Shown here: in pieces, positions 52,109 through 61,618 of the stretch
Numbering within the stretch: position 1 is the stretch's first letter
How the letters are laid out: each line of letters begins with the position of its first letter
DNA from: CATOSP01 sp965237775
Lineage (GTDB): Bacteria; Chloroflexota; Dehalococcoidia; Lucifugimonadales; UBA3495
NCBI GenBank assembly: GCA_965237775.1
Contig: OZ250155.1
Location: 868,001 to 932,000 of the forward strand
Length of the DNA stretch: 64,000 bases
Direction: 5' to 3'
Program-made: the position numbers and the translations under genes
The notes under the pieces: model-generated
Databases searched by the model: none
Told to the model about the DNA's origin: nothing
Seen by the model: only the letters and a program-made list of their open reading frames with translations

Positions 52109-53337
52109 CTACCGGTGGACTACAACCGTATCGCAAATCAGGTCGTGCAGCCCGCGTTTGTCTTTCCGGAAAGCAATCATCAAGAAGCCGATGTAAAGCG
52201 TCAGCACCGAAAGGGTATACGCCAGGAAGCGACAGAATTTCCGGCCCAGCCCCACTCTGGAACCGTTCGGTCTCAAGATCTGCAAGCCAAGGGCGCGTTT
52301 CCCAGGGGAGGTCACCTCGATCCAGACCAAGGCCGTGAAATACGCGATTATTAGAACGGCTCGCGCAAATGCGGATGGCGGGCCCATGATCGCCTCATAG
52401 AGGTTGAGTAAGATGAATAAGAGGATAACCATCCCAACATGCGCGGCAAAGTCAATCAAGAAGGCTGCCAGTCTTATCCATAACCCCGCCGGCGTGCCGG
52501 CCTGGGTCGCTAGGGCTCCGATCGGGTTGCTCCGGCTTACCGAATTAAGACCCTTGCCAACCGGTATGGCGATGGCTGAGAAAGCGCCCACAGCCACCAA
52601 CAGAATCCCCAACGGGAAGCTCCATACCCACCATAGCCCGAGGTTTCCGATCCCTAAGAGCATGTTGCCCAAAGACGGAATTGAGGGCGGCACACTTACC
52701 CCTAGAAACGACAAAGAAGACTCGAGGAAGAGGCCCATCAGCAAGGCCAGGCTGAAGCCTACCGGAGATAGCGTAATCCCTCGGCGGAAAGCAAACCGAA
52801 TCGGGCTCGACGATGTGCCATCTCCTCTGACGGACTCGTAAACAAGGTTCATTGGCAGAAGGGACGAAAACACCCCTGCGCATACGATTATGAACGGAAG
52901 CGACGCCCCCGAGACAACCCCCAGTGGAATGGACAAAAAAAGCCGGCGATAAACGTGATGATGGCCAGCACGGGGAACGAGACACCGAACAGGGGACGCA
53001 CCATATCCGGAGCAACGGCAGCGCCTCTAACGCCGCGTCCAATGACCAACAGCCACGCGGCCAGGATACCAAAAAGCGCCCCCACGACCCCAATGTACGA
53101 ACAGATTCTCAGACTTGTGACAGTGCGGCTCAGTACGTCCCGGCCAAGTTGGTCCGCTCCCAGGGGATGATTCCAGCCGCCATCGGCATACCAAACGGGA
53201 GGGACTAAAAGCGCGGCTGCGTTCACCGCATTAGGATCATGTGTCACCAGGAACGGCGCAAAGATTCCGGCCGCTGCCAGGGCCAGGGCGACTGTAACGC
53301 CAGCGACTACAGGCAGGCTCCGGAATGTCGAGCTCAT
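52109..53337 (-). pseudogene. DppC-type permease fused to an RDD membrane domain, one-base frameshift
   Basis: The first frame (53337-52888) encodes a DppC-like start: membrane segment VTVALALAAAGIFAPFLVTH and HPLGADQLGRDVLSRTVTSL. The second (52936-52109) continues SIPLGVVSGASLPFIIVCAG, FLESSLSFLGVSVPPSIPSL, then an RDD-type domain: AGLWIRLAAFLIDFAAHVGM, TSPGKRALGLQILRPNGSRV and FRKDKRGLHDLICDTVVV. Adding one T in the T7 run at 52934-52940 makes a single frame (IAGFFLSIPLGV, 409 residues). A permease with an RDD tail is unusual, and no other transporter genes adjoin it. Confidence 0.75.
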
Positions 53338-53351
53338 CCGGCGCTCCTCCG

Positions 53352-54500
53352 CTACGAACCAAGAATCTCCCTGATCCGCGCCGCCACCGTGTGCTCCCCT
53401 CCCTCTTTCAACTGCGGCATCCGCACCGTGAAAGAGTCCGCGTCCGGTGGGTAGTAGTCCGGGCGTCCGTAGGGGGAGCGGACCCAGATGCTCGGGTTTC
53501 CCGCTTTCAACTCATCAACTACTTCGCCGGCGGATTTTCCAATCCTGGCGACGTCCAACTTTATCGTCAGACCGTCAATCGGACCTTCCTCGGGGGAGTC
53601 CAACAGTTCTACGTTTTCGAGGTCCCGAAGGTCCTCCCGCAGGTTGGAAATCCTAACCTCATACGCCGCGAACCTGTCTTCGTGGTTCATGGATAGCCAC
53701 TCGCGCAGCGCGCCGTAGACGGCAACTACTTCCTGCCGGTCCACCTTCATTGGCCTACCGAACGCGCGGGATTCGGTGGCCTCGAACCCTATGAAACTAT
53801 GCTTTCTGGCGACGTCCAGAAGGTCCCTTCTTCCCGTGAGCAGGCCGCTGGAATTCACGGCCCCGAAATACTTTGCTCCGTAGGCCACCAGGTCCGCGCC
53901 CATCTTCACGTACCGGCTTAGTTTGTCGGTGGGGTAGACCTCTCCGGCGGCGTCTACAATTATGGGGATGTTGCGGGAGTGGCCAATACGGATCACGTCT
54001 TCCAGGGGGAGCGCGCCGGGCAGGCGGTCACCGGGAGCAAGGTAGTGGATCCCCGCCGTGTTCGGACCGATGGCTTCCTCGATCTGTTCCGGCCTGGTCT
54101 CTTCCAGGTCGCCAACTTCAACCAGTTTGCCGCCCGGGATGGTGACGCACCGGTCGTACCGGACCCGTAGCTGGCGCTGGATGATGAACTCGTATGGCAT
54201 CCCCGTCGTATCTGGGATAAGGTCGATCTTCTCCTGGTCGTCTCCGGTCATGCAGGCCGCCGCTCCCACGGCCAGGGCTGCGGAGCATCCGGACGTCACC
54301 AGGGCGGCCTCAACGTCCAGCATGGCTGCGATCCTTTCGGCCACGTTGTCCATGAGTTCGCTCAGGTCGACGTAATACTCTTCCGCGGAGTCCATCAGAG
54401 CCCTGACTTCAGCTGACGGCGTGGCCCCGCCGAGCATCGTCCTGTTCCCTTGTGCGTTTAAGACCGGTCTGACACCGAGTTCGTCAAATATTCCTGGCAT
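53352..54500 (-). CDS. SelA-like PLP-dependent enzyme
   Basis: The 382-residue protein matches the SelA-like branch of fold-type I PLP enzymes: PVLNAQGNRTMLGGATPSAE, ALVTSGCSAALAVGAAACM, IPIIVDAAGEVYPTDKL (PLP Asp), and VAYGAKYFGAVNSSGLLTG with the Schiff-base Lys. Members include D-glucosaminate-6-phosphate ammonia-lyase-like enzymes and others of unknown substrate. True SelA (selenocysteine synthase) is longer (about 460) with an N-terminal tRNA-binding domain absent here. CGAGGAG precedes the ATG. A ThDP enzyme gene lies upstream. Confidence 0.85.
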   Translation of the reverse strand: MPGIFDELGVRPVLNAQGNRTMLGGATPSAEVRALMDSAEEYYVDLSELMDNVAERIAAMLDVEAALVTSGCSAALAVGAAACMTGDDQEKIDLIPDTTGMPYEFIIQRQLRVRYDRCVTIPGGKLVEVGDLEETRPEQIEEAIGPNTAGIHYLAPGDRLPGALPLEDVIRIGHSRNIPIIVDAAGEVYPTDKLSRYVKMGADLVAYGAKYFGAVNSSGLLTGRRDLLDVARKHSFIGFEATESRAFGRPMKVDRQEVVAVYGALREWLSMNHEDRFAAYEVRISNLREDLRDLENVELLDSPEEGPIDGLTIKLDVARIGKSAGEVVDELKAGNPSIWVRSPYGRPDYYPPDADSFTVRMPQLKEGGEHTVAARIREILGS

Positions 54501-54632
54501 CTTCTACTCCTCGAAACACCCACCGGGTTCCCGCAAGCCGCGCTGTGACTCGTTCCGTGAAAGCCTAATCTTAAAGCCTAATCTGAAAGCCTGATCTCAA
54601 AAGTTGATTGGAAAGACCGATTATGAGGAGCG

Positions 54633-56321
54633 CTAACCCCGGTTGCCTCGAGTTGGGTTTGGGGCTGACGGTGGGAAGTATTCCTCGATGGGAACCTCGA
54701 TTACACTTGGACCGTCCTCCGCCAAGGCGGCCTGCACCGCGTCCCCGATATCTTCCGGCCTTTCCACGTAGAAGCCCCTAGCCCCGTAGACCTCGGCCAG
54801 CTTGTCGAACCTCGGGTTTTCCAGGTCGACGCCGATGTACTTTTCCTCGAAGAACCGCTGCTGTTGCGCCTTCTCCGCGCCGTGGCAGCTATTATTCAGG
54901 ACTATGCTGACCAGCGGAATGCCCCAACGCACAGCGGTGTTGAGCTCCTGGGAAGTGTAGAGGAACCCGCCGTCGCCCTGAATGCTAATCGCCGGTCTAT
55001 CCGGCCTGCCCAGCTTGGTTCCCAGCCCCACGCTCAACCCCATGCCCAATCCTCCCTGCCCGGCGTAGTTGAACATGGTGCGCGGCTCCTCGAACTGGAC
55101 ACGGTCGTAGGCCAGACCCGCCGATACTCCCGCGTCTATGGTGACCATACAGTCCCTGGGCATCACCTTGGCCAACTCTGAATAGACCCGCTGGGGCATC
55201 ATAGGGTCCCCGCCAAGCTCAGCCTCGGCTTGGAGACGTGTCCTGCGGTTGCCCTTAAGCTCCTCTATCTTTCCGCGCCATTCAGGGTTGGGCCGACCTT
55301 CAGGGAACTCTTCCTTCAGGGTCCGCAACAACTGCTGGGCCACCGCCCCCGCATCGCCGATCATACCCGTGGCAACAGGGTGATTGCGCCCAATCTCGGC
55401 TGGGTTGATATCGACTTGAATAATGTGGGTCTGCGGGTCCAGCACGCTGTTGTTCCAGGAGGTTGTGGACTGGTTTATTCTTGTGCCCAAAGCCAGTATC
55501 ACGTCTGCCCGGTTCATCGCCTCTAGGGCTTCTCCCGAGCCGCGCCCTCCCGGAGGACCCACATACAGCCGGTGACTGTTTGGAACGGCATCATTGTGAC
55601 CGTAGGACGGCACCAACGCCATGTCCAGCAGTTCCGCCAGGGCAACCGCGTCAGCGCTGGCCTCCGAGTCGACGACTCCGCCCCCGGCCAAGAGCAAGGG
55701 CCGCTGGGCATTGCGAAGCAGTGACGCCGCCTGCTGTATCGCCGCTGCGTCTCCCTCGACCCTGGTGTTGACCGCGCGATACGAGCCGGCGGCTGGCGGG
55801 TCGAATTCCAAAGTCTGACCGTCGATAAGGTCCCGGGGTATATCTAGAAACACAGGGCCCCGTTTGGCGGTAAGGGCCGTGCGGAAGGCGTGCTGCATGA
55901 GTTCCGGGATTCGCTCCGTTTTGTTGACCTGAAGCGCCAGGTTGGTGACCGGCTCGAACAGGCTCACCAGGTCGAATGCCTGCGAGCCGTCCCGGTAGAT
56001 GTAGTCCTGCGCGGTGTCTCCCGCGATAACCATCACCGGCGCGTGTCCCTTGTATGCAAGTGAGATGCCGGTTAGGAGGTTGATCGTCCCTGGCCCGGAG
56101 GTCGTGACGCAGGCCACAGGCTTGCCGGACGCCCTGGCATAGCCATAGGCCATGAAGGCCGCGCCCTCTTCGTGGCGCGTGTCCACGAACTGGATGTCTG
56201 ACCTGCCGGGAAGCTCGGTGACGATGCTGTTCGTGGTGGTCCCGACGAGACCGAAAATGTACTCGACGCCCTCGGCCCGCAGACCTTCGATGATGGCTTG
56301 CCCGGCGCTCATTCTTGGCAT
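54633..56321 (-). CDS. Thiamine-diphosphate-dependent enzyme (acetolactate synthase-like)
   Basis: The 562-residue protein has the three-domain plan of the POX/ALS family. VDTRHEEGAAFMAYGYARAS holds the catalytic Glu (about 48). VILALGTRINQSTTSWNNSV lies in the middle domain. The ThDP motif is SIQGDGGFLYTSQELNTAVR to VLNNSCHG (about 430-460). It does not show the usual features of true acetolactate synthase catalysis clearly, so benzoylformate- or sulfoacetaldehyde-type activity is possible. AGAGGT precedes the ATG at 56321, so longer frames are not used. The SelA-like gene follows after 132 bases. Confidence 0.87.
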   Translation of the reverse strand: MPRMSAGQAIIEGLRAEGVEYIFGLVGTTTNSIVTELPGRSDIQFVDTRHEEGAAFMAYGYARASGKPVACVTTSGPGTINLLTGISLAYKGHAPVMVIAGDTAQDYIYRDGSQAFDLVSLFEPVTNLALQVNKTERIPELMQHAFRTALTAKRGPVFLDIPRDLIDGQTLEFDPPAAGSYRAVNTRVEGDAAAIQQAASLLRNAQRPLLLAGGGVVDSEASADAVALAELLDMALVPSYGHNDAVPNSHRLYVGPPGGRGSGEALEAMNRADVILALGTRINQSTTSWNNSVLDPQTHIIQVDINPAEIGRNHPVATGMIGDAGAVAQQLLRTLKEEFPEGRPNPEWRGKIEELKGNRRTRLQAEAELGGDPMMPQRVYSELAKVMPRDCMVTIDAGVSAGLAYDRVQFEEPRTMFNYAGQGGLGMGLSVGLGTKLGRPDRPAISIQGDGGFLYTSQELNTAVRWGIPLVSIVLNNSCHGAEKAQQQRFFEEKYIGVDLENPRFDKLAEVYGARGFYVERPEDIGDAVQAALAEDGPSVIEVPIEEYFPPSAPNPTRGNRG

Positions 56322-56482
56322 TGGCGACCTCTCAGACGATGACTGACGCGGAAAAACAGACATGGGGACTGGTCTCCGGCATTGTAGCATACAGGCGGAT
56401 ACGGTCCACCGAGCACTGTCGGAAAGCCTGTCGCTGCAACAAGAAAGCCGTCCATTCCTTGGGGCGGATGGAGCGGGTCGTT

Positions 56483-56999
56483 CTACGGTCCGGTGCAGTT
56501 ATCCAGTGGGATTATGTCGGTGGTGCGTCTCTGGCCGGCAATGACCAACTCCAGATCGTCCGCGCCCACCTCGAATTTGTCGGTGTTGATGGTCCGGCTG
56601 TCGGATTCTTTGGTGTAGATGGTGATGGATTGCTCGAATCCCTTTGGCCTAAAGAACGTCGTCCTGGCTTGATTTTGCACCCTATAAGTGGCATACAGCG
56701 ATTCGGGGGCATTGTTCTGGATCGTAAACGTGACATTGAGAACCACGGGGCCACCCGATTCCACTGGTTGCCACGTGCAGCTACCGATCGTAACTTCCAA
56801 CTCGCTAGGAGGGCGCACCCTTTGGCCGGTCTCTCCGGCGCGAGCCCGCGGCGACCCCGGCGTGATCAGCAACTTCGGAGCCTCACGGGACTCTGCTCCA
56901 CCACCCGCACCCTTGTCCTCGCCCGAGGGCGCGGTCCCAACACACGCCAACCAGAGCCGCTAGGAGGATGATGAGCAAGAGCGCAGTTACGCTTCTCAT
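56483..56999 (-). pseudogene. Small lipoprotein, one-base frameshift in the signal peptide
   Basis: The ATG at 56999 encodes MRSVTALLLIILLAAL, a lipoprotein signal. The rest lies in the next frame: ACVGTAPSGEDKGAGGGAES, then LEVTIGSCTWQPVESGGPVV, NVTFTIQNNAPESLYATYRV, and GQRRTTDIIPLDNC. Removing one base near 56950 joins them with the lipobox L-A-C. The domain looks like a beta sandwich of unknown function with two Cys. It could be a pseudogene or a sequence error. Confidence 0.6.
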
Positions 57000-57007
57000 G
57001 GTCTCGT

Positions 57008-57946
57008 TTAGCCCCGTACGCCGGTTCCCCGCAGCCGTGGATCGAGGACATCCCGAAGGGCGTCTCCCAACAAGTTCCACGCAAACACCACGATGATAAT
57101 AGCGGCGCCAGGGAATATAGGCTGCCACCAGGCAACGGCGATGTACTGCGATGAGGAACTGTTGAGCATTCCGCCCCATGAAGGCTCATTTGGTGGTGTC
57201 CCAACGCCCAGGAAGCTCAAGCTGGCTTCGGATATAATCGCCCCTCCCAGGTGGAAGGTAGTGATTACGATATAGATGGCGAACACGTTGGGTACTATGT
57301 ACTTAATCATAGTGCGCACGGTTCCCACACCTACCGCCTGGGCCGCCAGGATGTAGTCCATCTCGTTGATGGCCAACGCCTGGGACCGGATGATCCGTGC
57401 GGCGCTGGGAATGTACGACACGGAAAGCGCGAACACGACGTTGTTGATGGAGGCCCCCAGGGCCGCCATGATGGCTATTGCTAAGATGATCCCGGGGAAC
57501 GCGATCATAGCGTCCATGAATCGTTGGACCACAAGGTCGAACTTGCCGCCCCAGTAAGCGCTGGCGATTCCCACTCCCATACCGATTGTAGTGCCGATGA
57601 AAGACGCCAAAATTCCCACGTAAATTGAAATCCAAGCGCCGTTGAGCAATCGGGCGAAGACGTCGCGGCCAATCTTGTCTCCACCGAACCACGCCTCCGC
57701 GCCTGGCGCGACGTTGATGCGGGATACTATTGGCTTGTAGGGGTCCGCTATGAGGCCGACGGTCGGTTCTACGAACTTGACGTATACCGCCATGATGATG
57801 AGTAAGGCGGCGATGGTGGCTCCTAGCGTCCCCAACGGCTTGGTCTTCAAGAACCGCATGACGTTGTACGTCACGCCCCGTTTTGGCAGTTGTGCCAGCA
57901 GTGTATCCGGCGAGCTAGCTATAGCAATTTCTTGCCGCTGGACCAT
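57008..57946 (-). CDS. Peptide ABC transporter permease (DppC type), second transporter
   Basis: The 312-residue membrane protein has one early segment (GTLGATIAALLIIMAVYVKF), the loop FGGDKIGRDVFARLLNGAWI, and five more segments. The EAA loop is ILAAQAVGVGTVRTMIKYIV. It lies 39 bases after its DppB partner. No ATPase genes follow. Confidence 0.92.
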   Translation of the reverse strand: MVQRQEIAIASSPDTLLAQLPKRGVTYNVMRFLKTKPLGTLGATIAALLIIMAVYVKFVEPTVGLIADPYKPIVSRINVAPGAEAWFGGDKIGRDVFARLLNGAWISIYVGILASFIGTTIGMGVGIASAYWGGKFDLVVQRFMDAMIAFPGIILAIAIMAALGASINNVVFALSVSYIPSAARIIRSQALAINEMDYILAAQAVGVGTVRTMIKYIVPNVFAIYIVITTFHLGGAIISEASLSFLGVGTPPNEPSWGGMLNSSSSQYIAVAWWQPIFPGAAIIIVVFAWNLLGDALRDVLDPRLRGTGVRG

Positions 57947-57985
57947 GAGTTTCTCTTACCCCTTATACAGACCGGGTCTTTAGGT

Positions 57986-58945
57986 CTAGTTGTACCGGAT
58001 CCTGGGGTTTAGCCAGGCGTAGGTCAGGTCGGTCATCAGGTTGGCCACCAGCACCATGACGCCGAATATCACGATGATGGCTTGGATCATTGGGTAGTCC
58101 CGGTGTTGGACTCCTTCGATCAGCAACCGCCCCATGCCGGGCACGGAAAATACGATCTCGGTGACCACGGAGCCTGAAGCCGCGTTGCCCAGCGCCAAGC
58201 CGAAGATGGTGATTACCGGCAGCACCGCGTTTTTAAGAGCGTGCCTGTAGATCACGATCTTTTCCGCGAGGCCCTTGGACCTTGCCGTGCGGATATAGTC
58301 TTCGTTGAGCACTTCCAGCATGGCGGAGCGGGTTACCCTCGCCAAGAACGCCATCCCCGAAGTACCCAGGGCTATGGCCGGGAAGATGAGCTGCTGCATG
58401 TTCGTCCAGGGGTTTTCCCACACGTTGACGTACCCTAAAGGAGGTATCCAACCGAAGATCAGGACCAATAAGAATATGGTCATAATGCCGACATAGAAAT
58501 TGGGCGTAGCCAGTCCGATAAGGGTGATCATCCGGGATATGTAGTCTCCCCAGGTGTCTTGCCTGATGGCTGAAACGACGCCGAGGGGGAGCGCCACCAC
58601 GCCGGAGATAATCAACGACATCAAGGTGAGCTGCAGGCTGATCGGAACGCGCTGCGCCAGGTCTTCCTTTACAGGGTTGTTGTAGTGGTAGGAGTCTCCA
58701 AAGTCCAACCGGGCCATGGAGATCACCCAGTCAGCGTACTGGATAGCGATGTGCCGGTCGGTGCCCAGCTTGGCTTGGAGCTTCCTTAGTTCTTCGTCGG
58801 TAAAGTCTTCCTCGCCTTCCTCTCCCCCGAGGATTACCAACGCAGGGTCTCCGGGCACGATGCGCAAGATGGTGAACACGATAATCGTAAGGAGGATCAT
58901 CGTGGGGATGAACATGAGAGTGCGCTTGATCACGTAGGCTTTCAA
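57986..58945 (-). CDS. Peptide ABC transporter permease (DppB type), second transporter
   Basis: The 319-residue membrane protein starts MKAYVIKRTLMFIPTMILLT, the usual DppB start, with IVPGDPALVILGGEEGEEDF and six segments. The EAA loop is YIRTARSKGLAEKIVIYRHA. It follows the binding protein gene by 168 bases that hold a strong hairpin. Confidence 0.93.
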   Translation of the reverse strand: MKAYVIKRTLMFIPTMILLTIIVFTILRIVPGDPALVILGGEEGEEDFTDEELRKLQAKLGTDRHIAIQYADWVISMARLDFGDSYHYNNPVKEDLAQRVPISLQLTLMSLIISGVVALPLGVVSAIRQDTWGDYISRMITLIGLATPNFYVGIMTIFLLVLIFGWIPPLGYVNVWENPWTNMQQLIFPAIALGTSGMAFLARVTRSAMLEVLNEDYIRTARSKGLAEKIVIYRHALKNAVLPVITIFGLALGNAASGSVVTEIVFSVPGMGRLLIEGVQHRDYPMIQAIIVIFGVMVLVANLMTDLTYAWLNPRIRYN

Positions 58946-59063
58946 GTTGTAACCCTTACGACTGCCTAGAATTAGCGGCGGTTAGTCGGCGAGCGTTCCC
59001 TGTCGGGCCGTGCGGTGAGTCAGAGCCATGAACGCGATCTGGGGACATGAACGCAGTCCGTGA

Positions 59064-59091
59064 AGGGCCGGGCCCATCCAGGCCCGGCCCT
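59064..59091. promoter_or_regulatory. Perfect 11-bp hairpin between binding-protein and permease genes
   Basis: AGGGCCGGGCC and GGCCCGGCCCT flank a 6-base loop. No T tract follows on the minus strand. In binding-protein operons such hairpins protect the first gene's mRNA or cause partial termination, giving more binding protein than permease. Confidence 0.65.
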
Positions 59092-59113
59092 ATGTCCGGT
59101 GTACAGGACCCGT

Positions 59114-60898
59114 CTAGCAGGCTGGGTCACACCAGATATGCTCGTATTTCCTCATGTGTTCCTGAAGCAGGAAGTTCTTGACCTTCTGGTTGACCAGTTG
59201 ATGTTTGACACGGTAGTAGAGGTATGAGGCCTGCGCCTCGTTCCATATCACGTCCTCGATCTCCCTCAGGATTAATCTCCTTTGCTCTATGTCCAGTTCT
59301 CCGGACTGTCTCTCGAAGAGTTCCGGAATCTGAGGGATCACGTAGCCAGTCCAACGGAAGTAGAGACGCCCTTCCTTGAAGCGGTCCAGGAACGCATCGG
59401 GGTCAAAGAAGTTGGCCCCGCCCCGTTGCACCGCGAAGGTATATTCGTGGTCACGGTAGGCGTTGTAGCCCGCGCTTGACTCCCAGACCTTCAGTTCCAC
59501 GTCCCAACCCAGGAATTCTTTCAGTTGCTCCATGACCACCACGGCGATGTCCGGGTAGGAGCAGCAGTTCCTGGTCGACAGCTGAATCTTGAACCCCTCG
59601 GCGGGTATCCCGGCTTCGTCGAGAAGCCTTCGGGCTTCAGCCAGGTCGTCGGGGTGCTTTTCCCCGTTCAACTCCCGCATTCCGGGCCGTTCTATGCATT
59701 CATCCAAAGTAAAGGTGTATCCCGCGCCGGGAGGGAATACCGAACCGCAGGCGAAACCCCTGCCTGCGGTAAAGGTCTGGTTCAATGGCTGTCGGTGCAT
59801 GGCCAGGTTGACGGCCTGCCTCACTCGCACGTCGTCAAAGGGCTTCTTCTGAATGTTGAAGAAGATGTACTGAACGCTGGGAAGCCCACCCCAGTGAATA
59901 ACCAGCCTGTCGGTTTCTTCCTCGGCCAACTTCTCGGCCTCGGTGTCGCTGAAGTTGTCCGCGCCGTTGGTCATCAACACCTGCTCCGCCTTGAACGCAG
60001 CAATCCCCGCTCCTGTGTCGGTGATGATGTATTGGTCCAATCCGTCTAGGTAAGGCCGACCTTCCTTAAAATAGAGTGGGTTCCTGTCGTAATGGTTGGA
60101 GACCGCCTTGACTTGCCTCATGTGAACGAACGGACCGGAACCGACCAGGTCCTGCATGTTCACAGTTGTCTGGAGTTGCCCCGCGTCTTCCACGTGCTTG
60201 GGCAATACCCTCCAGGTCTCCGAACCAAGGGCCAGCAAGAAAGCTGGGGTAGGGTTTAGCGTCTTGATCTGGATTGTATAGTCGTCGATGATCTTGGAGT
60301 CGTCGAAGTAAGCCTTTACCTGGATCGTCGACGATACCGTCTCGCCGTCCCTGATGGGTATGCACTCAGGGCAGGCTGATGCCAGGAAGCTGTAGGCCAC
60401 GTCTTCAGAAGTCACCGGGTGGCCGTCTGAGAACTTGGCGTCCGGGTGCAGGTGGAATGTGTATGTAACCCCGTCTTCAGCCAGTTCCCAACTGGTGCAG
60501 AGGTCGCACCGCAGATCGGTCTGGTCTTCAGTCTCAGGGTTGTACTCGACCAGGCCGTTGAAGATCATCGCCACGTTCTTGTTGTTGATGCTGGAGGCCA
60601 TCAAGGTCCGCTGCCTTACGTCGGCATAGTCTAGCTGGGGCATTCGGCCGCCCTGGATGCCCTTTTTGGCCATCACCTCTACCGGAGGCGCGGTGGGCTG
60701 AGCCTGTACGATGGCCTCCACCGTGGGCAGCACCTTGATCTCCGCTGGGACTTCCTTGACGACTACGACCTCCCTTGTGACTTCGACCTCTTTAGGGACC
60801 TCTTTGGTCACTTCCTTTTCAACCACCACTTGCTCCGGAGCGGCAGTTGAACCGCAGGCAATCACCAACACAAGGGCCAGAACCAGAGGCGTGAGCAA
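59114..60898 (-). CDS. Peptide ABC transporter substrate-binding lipoprotein, second transporter
   Basis: The 594-residue protein has a lipoprotein signal (LVLALVLVIACGSTAAPE) and a Val/Glu/Lys linker (VVVEKEVTKEVPKEVEVTRE). The SBP_bac_5 domain has WELAEDGVTYTFHLHPDAKF, DGHPVTSEDVAYSFL, and VRQAVNLAMHRQPLNQTFTA. The start is uncertain: the track begins at a TTG that lacks a basic n-region, and the frame is open upstream without an ATG. Two permeases follow. The transporter may borrow the ATPases of the operon at 21513-23584. Confidence 0.9.
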   Translation of the reverse strand: MLTPLVLALVLVIACGSTAAPEQVVVEKEVTKEVPKEVEVTREVVVVKEVPAEIKVLPTVEAIVQAQPTAPPVEVMAKKGIQGGRMPQLDYADVRQRTLMASSINNKNVAMIFNGLVEYNPETEDQTDLRCDLCTSWELAEDGVTYTFHLHPDAKFSDGHPVTSEDVAYSFLASACPECIPIRDGETVSSTIQVKAYFDDSKIIDDYTIQIKTLNPTPAFLLALGSETWRVLPKHVEDAGQLQTTVNMQDLVGSGPFVHMRQVKAVSNHYDRNPLYFKEGRPYLDGLDQYIITDTGAGIAAFKAEQVLMTNGADNFSDTEAEKLAEEETDRLVIHWGGLPSVQYIFFNIQKKPFDDVRVRQAVNLAMHRQPLNQTFTAGRGFACGSVFPPGAGYTFTLDECIERPGMRELNGEKHPDDLAEARRLLDEAGIPAEGFKIQLSTRNCCSYPDIAVVVMEQLKEFLGWDVELKVWESSAGYNAYRDHEYTFAVQRGGANFFDPDAFLDRFKEGRLYFRWTGYVIPQIPELFERQSGELDIEQRRLILREIEDVIWNEAQASYLYYRVKHQLVNQKVKNFLLQEHMRKYEHIWCDPAC

Positions 60899-61618
60899 TA
60901 AAAATCTTGGCTTAAACGACCATTGCGCGTTCGAGGCAAATCCTCCATCTGCTGAACGTTTGAGTACCGGAATCGAATGTAGGAATATAGGGACAATTGG
61001 TTATCGCTATAGGCTCCCTTGTAGGCTGCGGCATACGCCAGCCCTGAAATCGTGGCCAATCGTAGCGAACGCCCACGAAGGTGTCAGTCCAAAAGGCAAT
61101 GATTGTTATTGGCGTTTTATATTAAGGAAGTGGATACGTGACCGGAATGCTTGCTACGTTCGACCGTGAGCCGCCGATCTTCGTAATCGAAACATTCCCT
61201 CCCCCAATCGGAGTCGGGACGCACTCGTCTCCCCAATCCACGTCACTCCCCCACCCGTCATTCCCGCGAAAGGAGACCTTTGAATAATCCCCTCTCCCGG
61301 AGGGGGAGGGTTAGGGTGAGGGCGTCCTCCGTATCAGGACACACTCTGGATTCTCACTCTCGCGGGAGTCGCGGAAGGTAACGCAAAGGTCTCCGAAAGC
61401 GGGAATCCAGACATGCCCGTCTCCAGAAGCGTAACCCGGTCCAAGAATTCCCGGCCTCCGGCTCAAGGACGGAAAGAAGGCCAACGCAGTATGACGAGAG
61501 CGACGCGGTCAATTGGCCAAGCGTTAAAACCAATTCATCCTGCCCCAGAAGAGACGCCCCGCTCCCACCAGCCTGTGATAAATGTTAATATAAGTAATGC
61601 GTATAGGGAGCAAGAGCC
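60899..61618. other. Intergenic region with REP-like repeats
   Basis: No gene is supported. From 61256 to 61412 are repeat-like sequences: CCGTCATTCCCGCGAAAG, the hairpin CCCTCTCCCGGAGGGGGAGG with GTTAGGGTGAGGG, and CGAAAGCGGGAATCCAG. Similar hairpins occur at 32848. The promoter of the PAC2 gene should lie near 61580. Confidence 0.55.

Noticed and set aside
53352..54500. Selenocysteine synthase SelA
   Set aside because: The protein is shorter than SelA and lacks its N-terminal tRNA-binding domain. It belongs to the broader SelA-like PLP group.
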